From assembly GCA_024734555.1 (NCBI GenBank), contig JANPWX010000073.1, forward strand, positions 3,535,029 through 3,599,028: a stretch of 64,000 nt of DNA, given 5' to 3'. The notes below the pieces were generated by a model. That model was given only the letters and a program-made list of their open reading frames with translations, had not been told where the DNA came from and made no database searches. The DNA is from Trochalopteron elliotii. Lineage: Eukaryota > Chordata > Aves > Passeriformes > Leiothrichidae. Position numbers and translations under genes: made by a program. Below, in pieces: positions 12,686 to 26,323 of this stretch. The stretch's first letter is position 1, and each line of letters starts with the position of its first letter.

Positions 12686-15306
12686 TTGGGATTTCAGTGA
12701 CAGAAAAGACAAAAATCTTGCTATGCTAGAAGCCATACAAAACAACAGCTAAACACTGAACTTTGTTACTCTACAATGACAATGTCCAAATTCAATGTAC
12801 AGACATTACAGAAACACTAAAATCAGTCAGTGTTTTCATCTGGCAATATGAAATGGCTCAAGAGAAATACAGGATACAGGAAAACACCTGTCTGTGGGAA
12901 GGTGGGGAGAGAAAAAGAAAAGAGGTGATTGCAAGCAGCTGAAACTAGTCAAAACTAAACAGAATTTGAATTGGTAGTGATCCACAAAAGCTACTGTGGA
13001 AATGCAGTGAAATTTTGGGATCTTGTTTCTTGAGTTTTCACCTATCCAGCCTTTTCATGAACCTTGTAATAACAATAATTCTACAAGTCCCTAGACAGCC
13101 ATTACTTAACTACACTTCCAGCTAGAAAGATTTTTTTGGGTTTTTTCCTACCTTCCTTAAATATCTAATATAAGTCTTCTTTGCTGAACTTGGGCTGATT
13201 TCTCCTTGCTGTACCCCATCTTGACCTGTTGAACTGATCACTGTGTAACACCCCTGAAAATGTTCAAACACTATCATATTTCTCACCTCTGCTCCTGCCA
13301 TGTTCTTTTTCCTAGACTAAACAAAAGTGACTCTCTCAGTCTTTATTCCCAGTTCATGTTCTCTAAGCCTCTTATCACTTTTTCAGCTCCAGAAGTGATT
13401 CTTTCTTACTGACATAAGATAGAGAAATCTGTCAGGGTGTGGAATGAACTTGAAAGGAAGGGAGAGCACACTCTGTAAGAAATATAACAAAATATCAGCC
13501 TTATTTTAAGAGTTATTCCATATTGCCAGAGATTGATTAGGTGAGGCCAAATGTATTGCTTCTACCTTTGTTTTCTTCTGGAGTGGAAGTAGATGGAAGA
13601 AGCTGAAACAGCCAGGGCTGTATCAACTCATGATTTCACAAAAAAGTCACTAATAAGACAGCTCTTCCCCTGTGTCTGGATAGCAGTCAGTGCCCTATCA
13701 GTGGAAAAGCGGGAGTGGAGGAGCCTGTGGTTCATGAGCTTTAGTGTCACTAAAATGCCTTCTTCTCCTGCTGCTGAAACAGGAGCATGATGGTATCAGA
13801 TCACAAACACACAGACACCCTGTGAAGCAAGGGTATAGCAGAAAAGCATGTCCATGCTGTCCATGCTGTGCAAAGCAACATGGTGGAAATGCCCTTCAAG
13901 CTGGTGTCTGCTGGCTCTGGAACAGAAGGCAGGCCTGTTGTACTGCAGATGATGGGTTTGGAGGGTAGGGTTAATTAAAAGCCTTGTAGCAGAATGAAGC
14001 CCCTGCAGCACATTTACAAGCCTGTGCAAAAGCCATCCAAATCCCTTATTTTTTTCTGGACTCTGAGCTGAGATTTTTGTTTGGCACGGTGTCACACTAT
14101 GGTGGATCTCAGCTGCAAAGTAGCCTACCCTGCCTCCCTCATTTTCCCCTTCCAGAAGAATCACAGGGATGCACACACCTCTGCCCCATTCTTCTGTGGG
14201 AATTCTCTGTCTCCCTTGCTGGATCCATCTATCAACATCAGCTTTCATGAGGAAAGACTGAGAATCTTTCCAAAACAGGCTGGAAGAATGTGAGAAATAG
14301 TGAGGAGGGAAGGGATGGAATTTTTTCTCAAAGTTCAAAAGGAAAGTTTGAGCCTTCAATTTGTTTATTCTTTGATTTATTTTTTTTTAACCTTTACTAT
14401 GCAAAATAAGGAAGGGGAAAATTAAGGTTGTCTGGAATAGGCTTAGATCCAAAGTATGCTGCTGAGAAAAGGAAAAATAATCAGAAGACTCACTTGCGTA
14501 AACAGACAGCTAAGTCCACCAATTCTTTGCTTGATCAAATCATTCCCCACCCTGTACACCTCAATTACTGCCTCACCTATAGCCCCTTCAAACTGGAGAT
14601 TGTGCTGTGCTGCTTCTCCAGTATTCCCACGGGCTCACAGCCTGTTTCTCCAACTCCCATTTTTTAAAATCATTTACACTGATGTCAAGAATGAGTAGAA
14701 AGCTATCAGGTCAAGAGACAGAGCTTCAGCTAATGGAAATCAGTTAACCACCATCCATGTTAGCAAGGGAATCTCCCTGCCTGCACACCTCTTCATGGGA
14801 TGAGATAGAGAAAGAGGACCCTAAGACACCTCAGCTTATCTAGGCATGTACCAGCACTTTCCTGCATGTGCCTTCACCTCATCTATCAATTCCCATTTCC
14901 TCACTCACTCCTCTGCAGCTATTGTCATCTCCAGAAGCATTTGTAAGAGGCCTTCTGTCCCCTAAAATCTTCACACCACAGAAAACCTTATCAGTATTTC
15001 CTCTTCTGTGCATGTGTGCCAGGGGGAGGAAGGTGGTTTCAGATTCTCTTCCTGCTTCTATCGCACTCTGAGGAAGAATTCCAGACCCATCACTTGCAGG
15101 GGGGAAAATTATCTGCACAGCAGAAGACTCCATTGTAAACATCCTGTTGTGGCCAGTCTGCATTACTAGATGCCTTGTGAGAGATTAAAAATAAAAAACA
15201 GAATGAAACAAAACCCACACCCACAAAAAGCCTGGAAAACAAATCAAAATTAACAAATCAACCAAAAAAACCCCACTAAAAAGTAAAGGGGGAGATGAAG
15301 AGAGGG

Positions 15307-15354
15307 CTAATTTAAATCAGAACTTCAGGGGTCTAATTTGAATCAGAACTTCAG
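15307..15354 (+). repeat. 22-bp direct duplication
   Basis: CTAATTTAAATCAGAACTTC plus AG at 15307-15328 recurs at 15333-15354 with one mismatch (A to G), a period of 26 bp. Confidence 0.9.
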
Positions 15355-17889
15355 TAATAATACTATCCCAAAACAGATATATCTGTTCTTCTGGAATCTT
15401 TGGTCTTAAGATTTTACAGATGGAAGATATGGACATCCTTCTGCATATTATTTTTCCCAGTGCACTTTACTTGGCAGCTCAAAACCTTATAGCAGGAAGA
15501 TGGCTGTAGAATTTCAGGGATCAGTTCAAAGCCTTTTGCTGTAGCAGATCATCTGGCACTTGACCTATACACCAGCTGAAAGCCTTGGGAAGAACTCCAC
15601 CCTGGACTTTTCAGCTCCTTTAAAATCAAGATCTGTGTGAGCACTGTGCACATGCACATTGCATCTAAAACACACACAAGGAGTTCAGGTCTTAACAGGA
15701 ATTAGGACCTCAGTTGATACTCTCCACATGCAACAGCAGCAACAAGCTGAAGTGCTTACAGAATCCTGCTCACTGGCAAAATTCAAGTTTAAGTTACAGC
15801 TCAGGTGAATGATTTGACATATGTCAGGCCTTTCATTGAGGTAGTGAAAATAATTAATGCTACAGTAATTACAGGCTAGGCAATCTGAAGCATACCGTGT
15901 CCTGGCAGCACAGTTGGCCTTAGATAATCAGGTAAGTGGTGATAACCTCACCACCTGTCTGAACCAGAAGGTGCCCCAGTCTTCTCCATGGGGATGAACT
16001 GAATTTGGTGTCTCTATTCCACCTTGCCCCTGTGCTCTTGCCTATGCAGGGAACAAGTGTCTCCAAGGGCAGTGTTTATGATGGGCATGTGGAGAGGATG
16101 TACATCTGCATGCAGACACACACGGCCCATGCACACAGAGCCCGCCCTGCGCTCCAGCACTGTTGTCACACACACAATCCAGCCAAAACTCCCTGTGTCA
16201 CCCACCCTCGTGAGCCAGCACTCCACTCCTGCCAACAGCCACTCTTGTTTGTTCTGTATCTGTCTGCCTTTCCTGCCACCCTGCGTGGTAGCATCTAAGA
16301 GCCAGCAGGGCGCAAGCAGTTGGATGGATCAACTCATTTTGTTCAGGTCTCCAAGTAGCCAGTGGGTGGGTAATGGCTTTTGGTCAAAAGCCATGCTAAG
16401 ACAGTGTTGAAAAGAAAGGCTTGACGACAAACTACAGAACTCCAAGTGCCCAGTCTCTAATTAGATGAATGTAAGCAAGCTAAAAATCTCAAAAAGCCGT
16501 TTCCTTGGGCATTGGAGAAGTTAAGATCACACTGGGATTTCAGGATTCACATTGTGACTCATCATAGGTGACATGCTATTTTTCACTTACTTTCCTCAGC
16601 AACAAACACTTGATGTTTTAGAATAAACATCTGTCAGGAAACAGATCATATCCTATAGGAACAGAAGGGGGAAACTAAGCTTTGTTCATGAAATGCTAAG
16701 AATGTATTTTTAATGACAGAAGCCTGGGGCAGTTTCCCATAATTAGTTTACAGGAGTATCTCAGAAAGGCTCTGGCAGGCTGCACAGTGCTCATAAATCT
16801 GTGCTATTGTAAAGTGTTCCAGGGTCCCTTCAAAAGGTCTGGACCAGAGGCAAAAATAGCAGGATGCCCTTCATGTGTTAATCCCAGCCTCTGCAGACTG
16901 GGAGGTATTGGAAATCTTAATGAGGAATCCACTCTCTGGAGAATTTTACCTCTAATCTACACCAAATAGAAGGGAGGGGAGAATAAATAAACAGAAGTGC
17001 TCACAGTGCTCTTTGACAGGTCCAAAGTGGGCTTCCAGAGTGTTTTGAGTTCCTTCATTGCCAACCAGCATGACCCTGCAGACAAAAGTAGTCAATATAT
17101 TTCTCATTAAAATAAGACCAAGTTTCCAACAAGTTTAAATGCATCTTCACTAGTGTCACCTGCACCTTCCCCAAGAGAATCCTTCCGGGGCGTATCAGTT
17201 AATGTGGAAGGCAGGATGTATTTTCAGCCAGGGCAGGAGAGCTGGTACATTTAAGATTCAGAAAGAGAGGCCTGCTTCAGAGAGATCCCAGGCTCACAGC
17301 ACTGGGAAACTGGATATGAGAGAGGGCAGCAGCTGCCAGTATTCCCAGAAGGGAGAGATTAGGTACCTCCATGAAAACTGCAGTTCTACAGTGGGTTTGG
17401 CTTGTGGAAATGGTTTCTTCCCACGAAGGTGCAAACACCTGTATGGCAAATTTAACCAAACAATGTTCATTAATTTATCCTAATTTTTTTTCCAGATCCT
17501 AGAGGTGTTGCACAGATGTCCTGACAAATATCAATTCTCCGCTGGTAGGTACCATAGCAGTAATAGAGAAATTTGTTTTTGTTTGCTTGGGGATTTTTTT
17601 ACCCCTAGGGAAGAAGGCTGTGCCAGTAGCTTTCATTGCTGACCATCCTTACAGCCCTACAACAAATTTTCTTTGCTTGCCTCCCACAAAGCCAAGAAAA
17701 CATTTCCTTATTCTCTGCTTGTGGTTTCCACAGGCTGAAGATAAAATCTGAGCAGGTTAAGAATGAGGAAGGAATAAAATTGAAACAATAATACTAAGAG
17801 ACATAGCAGTATTTACGAGCTCCTTCAAACCTTGTATCCAAGCATATTGAGGCTCTTCACACAGCCCTGGCATCCTGTGTTGAATGGTA

Positions 17890-17960
17890 AGTGCTATTGT
17901 CCTTTTCAAAGGAAGGAGCACTAAGCCAGAAAGTGAAATGAAGTCTCCTGACATGCAGAT
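17890..17960 (-). repeat. MIR-like SINE relic, minus orientation
   Basis: CTATTGTCCTTTTCAAAGGA followed by AAGCCAGAAAGTGAAATGAA resembles the reverse complement of the MIR 3' part (TTATCCCCATTTTACAGATG, GAAACTGAGGC). It is diverged and low in certainty. Confidence 0.35.
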
Positions 17961-20900
17961 CTATGTTTTAGATCAGAAACCTTTTGCTATACCCCAGTCT
18001 GCATGTTAACACAGAAATAGTTACATGTTCCAAAACAGGGACATTTCCCAGAGAAATCTCATTTCCAAACTATTTAACAAATTTAAAAATGAAAAAATCC
18101 TAATTCAAATCTTCTCTTGAAATAGAGAGAGTAAATCTTGGCCTCCAGAAAGCCCTTTTAGAACATGTAGAACTTATGACTTTAAATCCATTGTGAATGT
18201 TTATGCACCAGAGCACAGCAAAGTGAGTCAAACCTCCTTTATCTTTCATTTCTACCAAAATTATCTTAGTTCTATCAGTAAGAGACCTTGGGACTATCCC
18301 ATTGATTCATCAAACTTCACATGAGATGCTTCACATGAGGATCTATACTAGGTTAGACAATACGATCTGCCTCTTCCTTCCTTCATTTCTGCCTTCCATA
18401 AAATGAAAACCTTTCCACTTTGTAAAGAGCTTTGAAAGTTACAGAATAAAAAAAACCAAACTGAAATGCAGTGAACCATCAATCAGATTAGTTTACCAGT
18501 ATATTGACTGAAGGATGCCAAGATCTCATGCCAAAGGTAATGCCTGCTGAAGGCATTTATTTTTCAAACAAAAGATATGCTTTTCAATCTTAGTTGAAGA
18601 AATTAATTGTCCAATATTTTGCATTTGTAGTAGCCAAGACAACTTAATTCAAAATTGGAACCTGAGCAGCCCCAGTGAACCAGTGGCTTTAATTCTCATT
18701 ACATTCAGAATGGCAGGGCCCAGCTGGGAAAAGCAACCAGCTACCTTCTCACCAGCTGGCAACAGTCAAGGACAAAGTGCACGGAGTTAGTGAGTGCTTC
18801 ACTTCAGACACTTGAATGAAGTAATGTTTTACAGAGCTAATGTAAATACAGTTCAATGGAGAGGATGCTGGCAGGAAGCCACAGCAAGGACATAAATTCA
18901 AGGTACTGGAAGACCAACTTGGCTTGGTCTGCCGGAGTAGTTTGCAAAGCAATCCAGCATTTCATATAAATAAACTTTTTACCCAGGTAGTAAACCAAGA
19001 AAATGGCTGGATTTCTGGATTTTCTATCAGATGTCATGATTCAACAGATGGTTCCATTTCCTCCACAACTCACCCTTGTTCTGAAAAGAATGAGTAAAAT
19101 GAAAGACTTCTCAGATATGTCTGAGTTGTTTCAGCTAGCCAGTTCAATTGGACAGTGCACAACACAAATGAGAAGTTACTCTCTTCTTGCTCATTCTCGC
19201 TTTCATTGCACAAGAAGCTAATTGATGCTGTCCTAAACTAGGAGATTTGGGCTGTGAATATATATCTTTAGTGGTTTCTCCAAAGGGGAGAAGCTCTCAA
19301 AATGTTCCTTCAAACAGGAGCCACAGAATGCTCTTGGATTATTGGTTACTGGTATTCTGCAGCCTTCCCATTTGCTTCTTCCAATCTCTTTATAAACAGT
19401 CTTATGAATACTTGGGAATCCCTCTAGCATCTGGTTCAACTGACAGAGGAATAGCACTGGAGGTGGATGGTGTCTGTAAGCATTTGTCATAACTAGCACC
19501 TGCAAATCATCTGACAAAGGCAATCTTAACCCAATGAAAACATCACAGAGGACTTTCACTTCTTCTGTTCCTGGTAAATCAAGCAGCTGTATTTCACATC
19601 ATTAGTAATGAATTATGCCAGATTCAGTGTTAACACAGTGAAGATCCTCAGTTTACCTCACCGTTTACAGGCCTTAATAGCCCATATTTCAAGAAATGTA
19701 GGGCTATTCTTTACAGGCTTTCCCTTCTCCCTTCCTTCAGCTCAAACCAGTGCAGTGGCTGATCACAAATACCTACTCAAATATCTACTAATATTTTTGC
19801 TCCCTGCCCTGAACAATTCTGTTCATGTTGGTATTTCGGTGATTTTTTTTTTTTTTTTTAATGGTTAGCTTTGTTCTCTAACAATCTTACAAATAAGCTG
19901 GAATCACATAATCCTCAAACCACCTTCCCTTTAATCAGAGGGAAGGTGTCTGAAAATGTATCTGTGGTCACCGAGGCTGCATATTGTAAGACTGTGTACC
20001 TACAGATTCCTTACCCCTGGTTTTGAGGATGAAACAAAATTCTCTCCTCTCAAACCATCTGGGACCACAGAGCTTCATAGACTTTGAAAGGACTCATCCC
20101 AGTACCTCACAGGTATTACAGCATTCTCCAGGGCAACTCGTTCCCTCATGCCACCATCTGCACAATGTTCAGAAACCAAAGAAAATTTAACAAGCTGTTG
20201 CTGTACAGAGGACACCAGCAATGCATCTATGTCTGCTCTGCAGGACGACACCTGGGATGTCTGAACTCTGTCTGAGAGGAAGACTGTGTGTGCAGCTTCT
20301 TCACTTACATCTGGAGTTCACATAGTGCACTGTGCAGTCCATGTCCTCATCCTTGAGTCTAATCCTTCTCTGGACCTACAAAATTTCCTTGAAGATTAAG
20401 GAAGGATCCAAGGTCCAAGACTTGGTCCAAACAAATTTAAGCTCTTTCTGAAGGCAATTGCTTAGGCCAGCTCTCCAATGTGCTCCTTTTCCTTCCTCAT
20501 CAGAACTTCTAATTTTTTAACTGATCTGGGACTCAAAACCTGAACTTGAAGGGTCAGTCTTCCCAGATCCAGGACTGTCATTGTCATCTCACAGATTTGT
20601 CATGCTGACATTGGGTGCTGCAAGCAATGATTTAAGACCTGGCCCCTACCCATGTGAAAATGAATGGGCAAAGAGCAGCAGTCATAAGCAAGTCATTCAT
20701 AACCAGGTTTAACTCCAATCTCTCAGCCAGGGGAGGAGGAGAAAAAGGGAGAAGGAGGTCATATCCTGTGGAAGAAAGGAAGAAAGGGAGAGATGACAAC
20801 ACATTTAAAAATAGTGACATGTGTGAAGAGTTAGGATAGTAGTGCACACAGAGCTATTTTTAAAACCAAAGGAAAAACTTCCCAGCCATGCTCAGGGTAG

Positions 20901-22346
20901 AAGGGAAGGTGCTGAGAAGGAAGAATTTAGTGGTGAGTTTCAATTTATAGCCTCCATCCTGCCATCAGCCAATGTGTTTATGCTCTGGTAGGCAAGGCCA
21001 TGCTCTCTCAGTCCACTTGGCCTGGGTGAGCCTAAAAGTTGCTGCCTGGCTTTGAAGCCTGCCCTGTGCTCTGCCTGCTGCCCTTCTTGTGTGATTTTGG
21101 ACCTCCATCCTTTTTGGGTTTCCTTTTATTTGCACAGCTGCCTGCCAGGCCCACTAAACTGTAAAAACCTTCCTCGACATCAGGGCTGCATAATCATTGC
21201 TACCCATGCAACATGCTCAGTAAAAGGGAGCAGGACACTTGGGGGTATTTCAACAAACCCACAGCTAACACTGTAGCATTTTATGGGATGGAAAAGCTGC
21301 ATTAATTGGAATCCTATCTTTTTGTCACTAAGGACAGAAAAGGCAGAAATACACAGAGGAGGTGATGAGAGGCCCACTAGTAGCAGCAACAGGAAAAAAT
21401 ACATTTAAAAAAATGAATCATACATTCCAGAGTTAAAAATATGCATTTTCTTAAGACTGGCTGCTTTAACAGGACATTTATAGGCCATTTCCAAACTAGA
21501 ATGATGGAACTTATGTCATATCCTTAGGAAGCTTTTCAAGGACTACATAAGAAGGATCTTCTACATGTTTGTTCATGTACTTTTACTCTGCTTGTGCATA
21601 GTTTTATTGACTAGAAGTGATGATGAGAGATAAACCCACTTTAAAGAACAGCAGGTCTGAGTCCATGTCCTGTGCAGGCTAAAACGGAGTAGGAACTGAC
21701 ATTGTTGAAGTCTATTCTAAATAGAAGGTGTGATAGAGAAAACCACTGAATTTCTTACAATCTTTGTTTCTATATTTACAGACTGTGGCTGACAGAAAGG
21801 CTGTCACGAGGCAAAGGCTGTATTTCAAAAGTGACTTGCAGAAGTTTACATATTGCTAAATGTCAGCTTCCAGTTTAGGAACTCAAATAGGAAATAATAG
21901 ATATAGACAACATTATCCTCTGAGATAGGCCACGATGTGTGAAACAGGAAAAAACCCACAGCACTGCTATAATATCTCCTTTGTGAATGGCGCGACAGGG
22001 GCTGAGGCTTGTATTTATATGAGTCTGTACAGATCCACATAAAAACACTGGCCTGAGATGGGTCAGTGAATGTACTAAATGAAGGCACCATGGCATTGTT
22101 CAGCATTGTCTCACTTGATTCTAATAAAAGCACTTAGCAATGCCTAGACACATGTATTTCTGACCTGTTACATAGTGTGTTATTACACTTGCTCCCTGGA
22201 ATAACAGAAAGGGAATTTACCTCCTACAGAAATGGATCTGTGGGCAGAGATTTTTATAAGTAAAACAGGTTTATCACATAAATGTGGCTTCTGGTTATCA
22301 CTGCATTGCATGCACCCTCACAGCTTCTGCTCAAACTACAGACTGC

Positions 22347-22361
22347 CTTCTAGAGGGCACG
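22347..22361 (+). promoter_or_regulatory. CTCF-like motif, plus strand
   Basis: CTTCTAGAGGGCACG agrees with the CTCF core CCASYAGRKGGCRSY at 12 of 15 positions by hand. It is a motif match only; binding is unproven. Confidence 0.3.
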
Positions 22362-23577
22362 CAGTATTCAGCACAGATGATGAAGAATTCCCCTGGGCAG
22401 AATGTGTTCCTTTTTTTCCCCACACACATGGAGTAGAAAATTTTAAGTACCATTTTTTCCCCCTACAAGTGAGTTTGGCCTGCACTGGGTGCTGCTGAGA
22501 GAAGAGCATATCCCTTAATCACACAGCCCTCTGGCTAGAGAGTCAGCTAGAGAGAAGGATGAGGGAAGAGATGTCTGGTTTGGATTAAGGGATTGTTCCA
22601 AAACTTTCTGTGCAATGCAAAAAACATACCACCAAATTTCTGTGCTGTGAAAAGACCAGAACCCTTCAAAAGGGATGAGATGGGAAGAATTTAGCAGATG
22701 CAAAGTAACATCCCATTATATCCTGGGCAAGAATGGCAAAGGGAGAACCAGAGTAAGCATTACCATTAGAAAGAGACAGAATTCAGTTATGAACTTGTTG
22801 CCTTATAAAAAGGGCTTCACCATTCCTCCAAATTATTACATTTTTCAAGCAGAAGGTTTTCATTAATCCTTTCTTTAAATCAGTTGAGAAAAAAAATCAG
22901 TTCCAAAAAAAATATCCAGCAATTATCCAAAATTTTCCTAAATACTAAAGTTTTAAAAAGTGGGGGTAAAAATAGTTTGTTGCTTTCTAGACAGCTAAAG
23001 ATTATAGAAGGAGGTTATTGTTTTTTCTGGGACTGTATCACTCCTCTCCCCTCTCATTCCTCAGAGATTTATAAATCTTGGAAATTTGCTATGTAGCAGG
23101 TTCATCAAGTGGGGAACTCAGCAGTGACTTCTCAGTACGGCATCCATTTTAATAGGCCTATGATTAAGGGAAGGGTATTTTAATTGGTTCTAAAAGAACA
23201 CCAGCATAATTTACATACTATGCTTATTTGGGGGCTTTTTTTCCATGAAACATAAATGGATGTAGTTTTTTGTATTGACATTAAAAGCAAAGGGAATTTG
23301 TGTATCATGAAGCCTCACACCAAGACCTGAAGCTGGGGTAGGACTCTGAGTACTGCCTGGGAACTGGTTATTGCTTCAGTACACAATTCTTTTCCCATTT
23401 AGAATAAACTAACAGCTCAAATCCTGTGGATCAAATGTTCCTCTCCTATCTGTTGGTTTAATTGTCACTGCTGTTAAATGCAAACATTTCTTCTCCTTGC
23501 AAAACCATTGGCTGTTCAACTCGTGCAACAAAATCAGAGAAAAGCAGTATCCTGAGTGCTCCGAGGATCCCCATGTG

Positions 23578-23592
23578 GCACTAGATGGCGTT
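23578..23592 (+). promoter_or_regulatory. CTCF-like motif, plus strand
   Basis: GCACTAGATGGCGTT agrees with the CTCF core CCASYAGRKGGCRSY at 13 of 15 positions, including the whole central AGRKGGC. It lies in non-coding DNA about 11 kb upstream of CCDC80. Confidence 0.4.
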
Positions 23593-25793
23593 GGAAAACA
23601 GTTTCGGTACAGTTTAGTGGCAAACGACAGGGCTGGGTAGGTTGTGTGATAGGCTGCTCTGTTACGGTGCAATACCCCACAGAACCTGTTTATGTCTACC
23701 TGGTCACTAAAACAGGCTTGGGTACCAGCTCCAATCTCTTTTAAGCATGTTTAACTCACATATGAATAAACTGAAAGAATCAACGCATAGAAATCATCCA
23801 TTTTCTTTCTCCACCACAGCCCCTACGTGCTGCTCCTTCAAATGTAGCCAAACACTCACTCATACCAAGCTAATCCACTGAAACCAAGGACAGTGGCAAA
23901 GTTGGGGCTGTTTCCATACTGAATATGGCCCTAACTTGGAAAATCTGTCAGGCACATTTCTATTGTCAAGGAGCCAATTCAATCACCACCTTCCCTTAAA
24001 GTTTGTGGTGTAACTGATTTTCCAAAAATTGTATGGGGAGGTCATATGTCTACTAATACTTAAGATTAGCTGATGGAACCCAAACAATATGAAAAATAAA
24101 AGTTAGGAGTTATCTTGCCTCTCTGCTGGGAGCTTTGGGAATCAAGTCAGTATCCCATCTCCCTACTTCACCTGGACCAGGGCTGTCAGCTGAATTTACC
24201 TCCAAATTACAACTGCAGTGCCACTTGCCTCTATAAGGTCTGTGCTCAGTTACAGCTGTGTAGCTGCACTGGAGGCATTAGATTTGGCAGGTACTAAAAG
24301 GGAGAAAAAATTGGTGCCTGTACAGTTTAGCTAAAAAGTATGCTGATGATGTGTGAGCCTGGCACAGCCCAACTCCCTTGTCAAGGACTGTGCCTGTTCT
24401 GCAGTCATCAGGTTTGTGTTTACAAAAGGTCAAGTCACACCTGTAAGCTTGGGTGGGCCCTTCCTATTTTCCTTCTTCTTTCTGCTGGGACGTGTGTATG
24501 TACCCAACACTCCCCAGGACTGGAATGCCAGATTGAGATGGAGCAGACACAAAAGACCAATACAGTCATCTGGGACTTAATCCCCTGCCAACAAGAGATC
24601 CTCTAGTGCTCTGGCCAGCTCAGGTTTATGTGACTCAAAACGAGCTCTTACTATCTCCCTTGGAAAGTTACTTGCAAAGTTTTAATACAAATCCTCCTTA
24701 GCCTCCAAAGCTTCACCCTGGACTTGTCTTTTACTAGTGACCCCATTGCTCTAGGCTCCCCAGCAAGAAATCTCCTCCTCTCTGATTCTTCATATCACAG
24801 GTTGGTGGCTAGTCATTTGCCCAAGCCTAACTTACCTACTTTTTTCACTACCTCCCCGTAACTCAGTCTCTCAGTCTCTCAATCACTTGTGCTGTTCTTC
24901 TCAAAGAAAATGAAATCTCTCCCTCTATAAATAGTTCTGCTGTGTGTTTCAGTCTGCTGCTGATCTTTCCATAACTAAAATTTCTTGACATTTTATAGCC
25001 CACCATCTGGCTCTGCATGATGGCATGCAGATGTTAGCCATGCAGATGTCAGACATTTTTGGCTACTACTACAGTAATAAAGAAATATTTCTCCAACACA
25101 AAAACTTGAGATCTTGCCTTAAATGAACTAAGTAATGGAAGGCTAGTTCTGTACTGGGCTCCCTTTGCTTTTTTGCTGTTGATGAATAGCATCACATTTT
25201 GCCACTTACATTTGGGAAAAATAGAGGCCATTCTTCTCCTTCATGTTGCTCCTTAAAAATCCCTAAAATTTCTTCTTAGCTAAAATGTCCCTACACCACT
25301 GCCACAGAGTTAGTTGACAAAACTTTGGCCACAGGTGTCCTACCACAATGGCCTGACACTGCTGGCTCCATACTCTCATTGTCTCTTTAGCCCTGCATCC
25401 ATGTCTCCATCTTGTCTCAACAAAGATTTTAATCTCCCTGAAGAGGAGATTTTCTTCTTGTCCTGGGTTTTAGACTGCAGATATAATAGAATCCCAGCCA
25501 CAGCCAGGCTACTAATAGCCACCATGGATGAAACCATAAACCCCTTACAGGAATTCATAGCAGTTAGCAAGAATAAGGTTTTTTCAGATGTAATAGTATA
25601 TTTCCAAGGGTGAGATAAGGGACAAATAGGATCAGAGTGCTGGCTACAGTTTTAGCACCAGACAAGTATTGGCAATAGATATTTGCAGACAGTTTTCAAG
25701 GAGTGGTAGCAGGCATTAGTGGTTGAGTGAAACGGTACTTTTTGATAAATTGCAGTGTTGTTAGTCCATAATAGGACTGGGTTGCTTTCTCTG

Positions 25794-25838
25794 TTTGTTT
25801 TTTGGTGTTGTTGTTGTTTTGTTTTGTTTTGTTTTTTC
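25794..25838 (+). repeat. T-rich GTT/GTTTT simple repeat
   Basis: Runs of GTTGTT followed by GTTTT units. It is a low-complexity tract, possibly the decayed poly-T/A end of an older element, but no element body is recognisable. Confidence 0.7.
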
Positions 25839-26300
25839 TCTGAAAGGGTTAGGAACTATAATCTTAGTGACACAATGAAAATCAGAGAAGAAAGTCTGTG
25901 GAAAAGGAATTAAATGGACTGAGTATCTGATCATCTTCTTTGTATCCAGCAGAGGTGAGGCAGATCCCAAATGATTTTGGAGAGCATGGATATATGCTTA
26001 TGCTTCTGGAGATTAGAAAATCATTCATTATGGGAGGTGAAGTGAGTTGGCTACAGTAATCTTTGTCACCTCTGTAGAAAGGACACTGAAGAGAACTGGA
26101 TCTCCAAATACAGTGGCACTTCCAACAGCAGCAAATGTGTTGTGTCAGCTGAAGGTGGTATCAATGTCAATTGCACTTCTTTACTCCAACAATGTGACTT
26201 TCAAAGATAACTGAATGAAATAAGATATCTAAATCATGTTTTACCCATGCCTATATTACTGTGCATTACTTGGTATATGAGACAATGTCTTCTTTACCAA

Positions 26301-26323
26301 GAGATAGAGATAGAGATAGAGAT
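26301..26323 (+). repeat. (GAGATA)n microsatellite
   Basis: About 3.8 perfect copies of the hexamer GAGATA. Confidence 0.9.

Noticed and set aside
13796..14359. A 187-codon open frame on the minus strand, the longest outside the two genes and repeats
   Set aside because: No recognised domain, no signal peptide or repeated motif, and no supporting splice or promoter context. One frame of this size is plausible by chance in 64 kb.
16005..16410. Two overlapping plus-strand frames (97 and 128 codons) in a G+C-rich stretch
   Set aside because: Three frames are open at once, on both strands. The Cys/His/Pro-rich translation matches nothing I know and looks like a composition effect.
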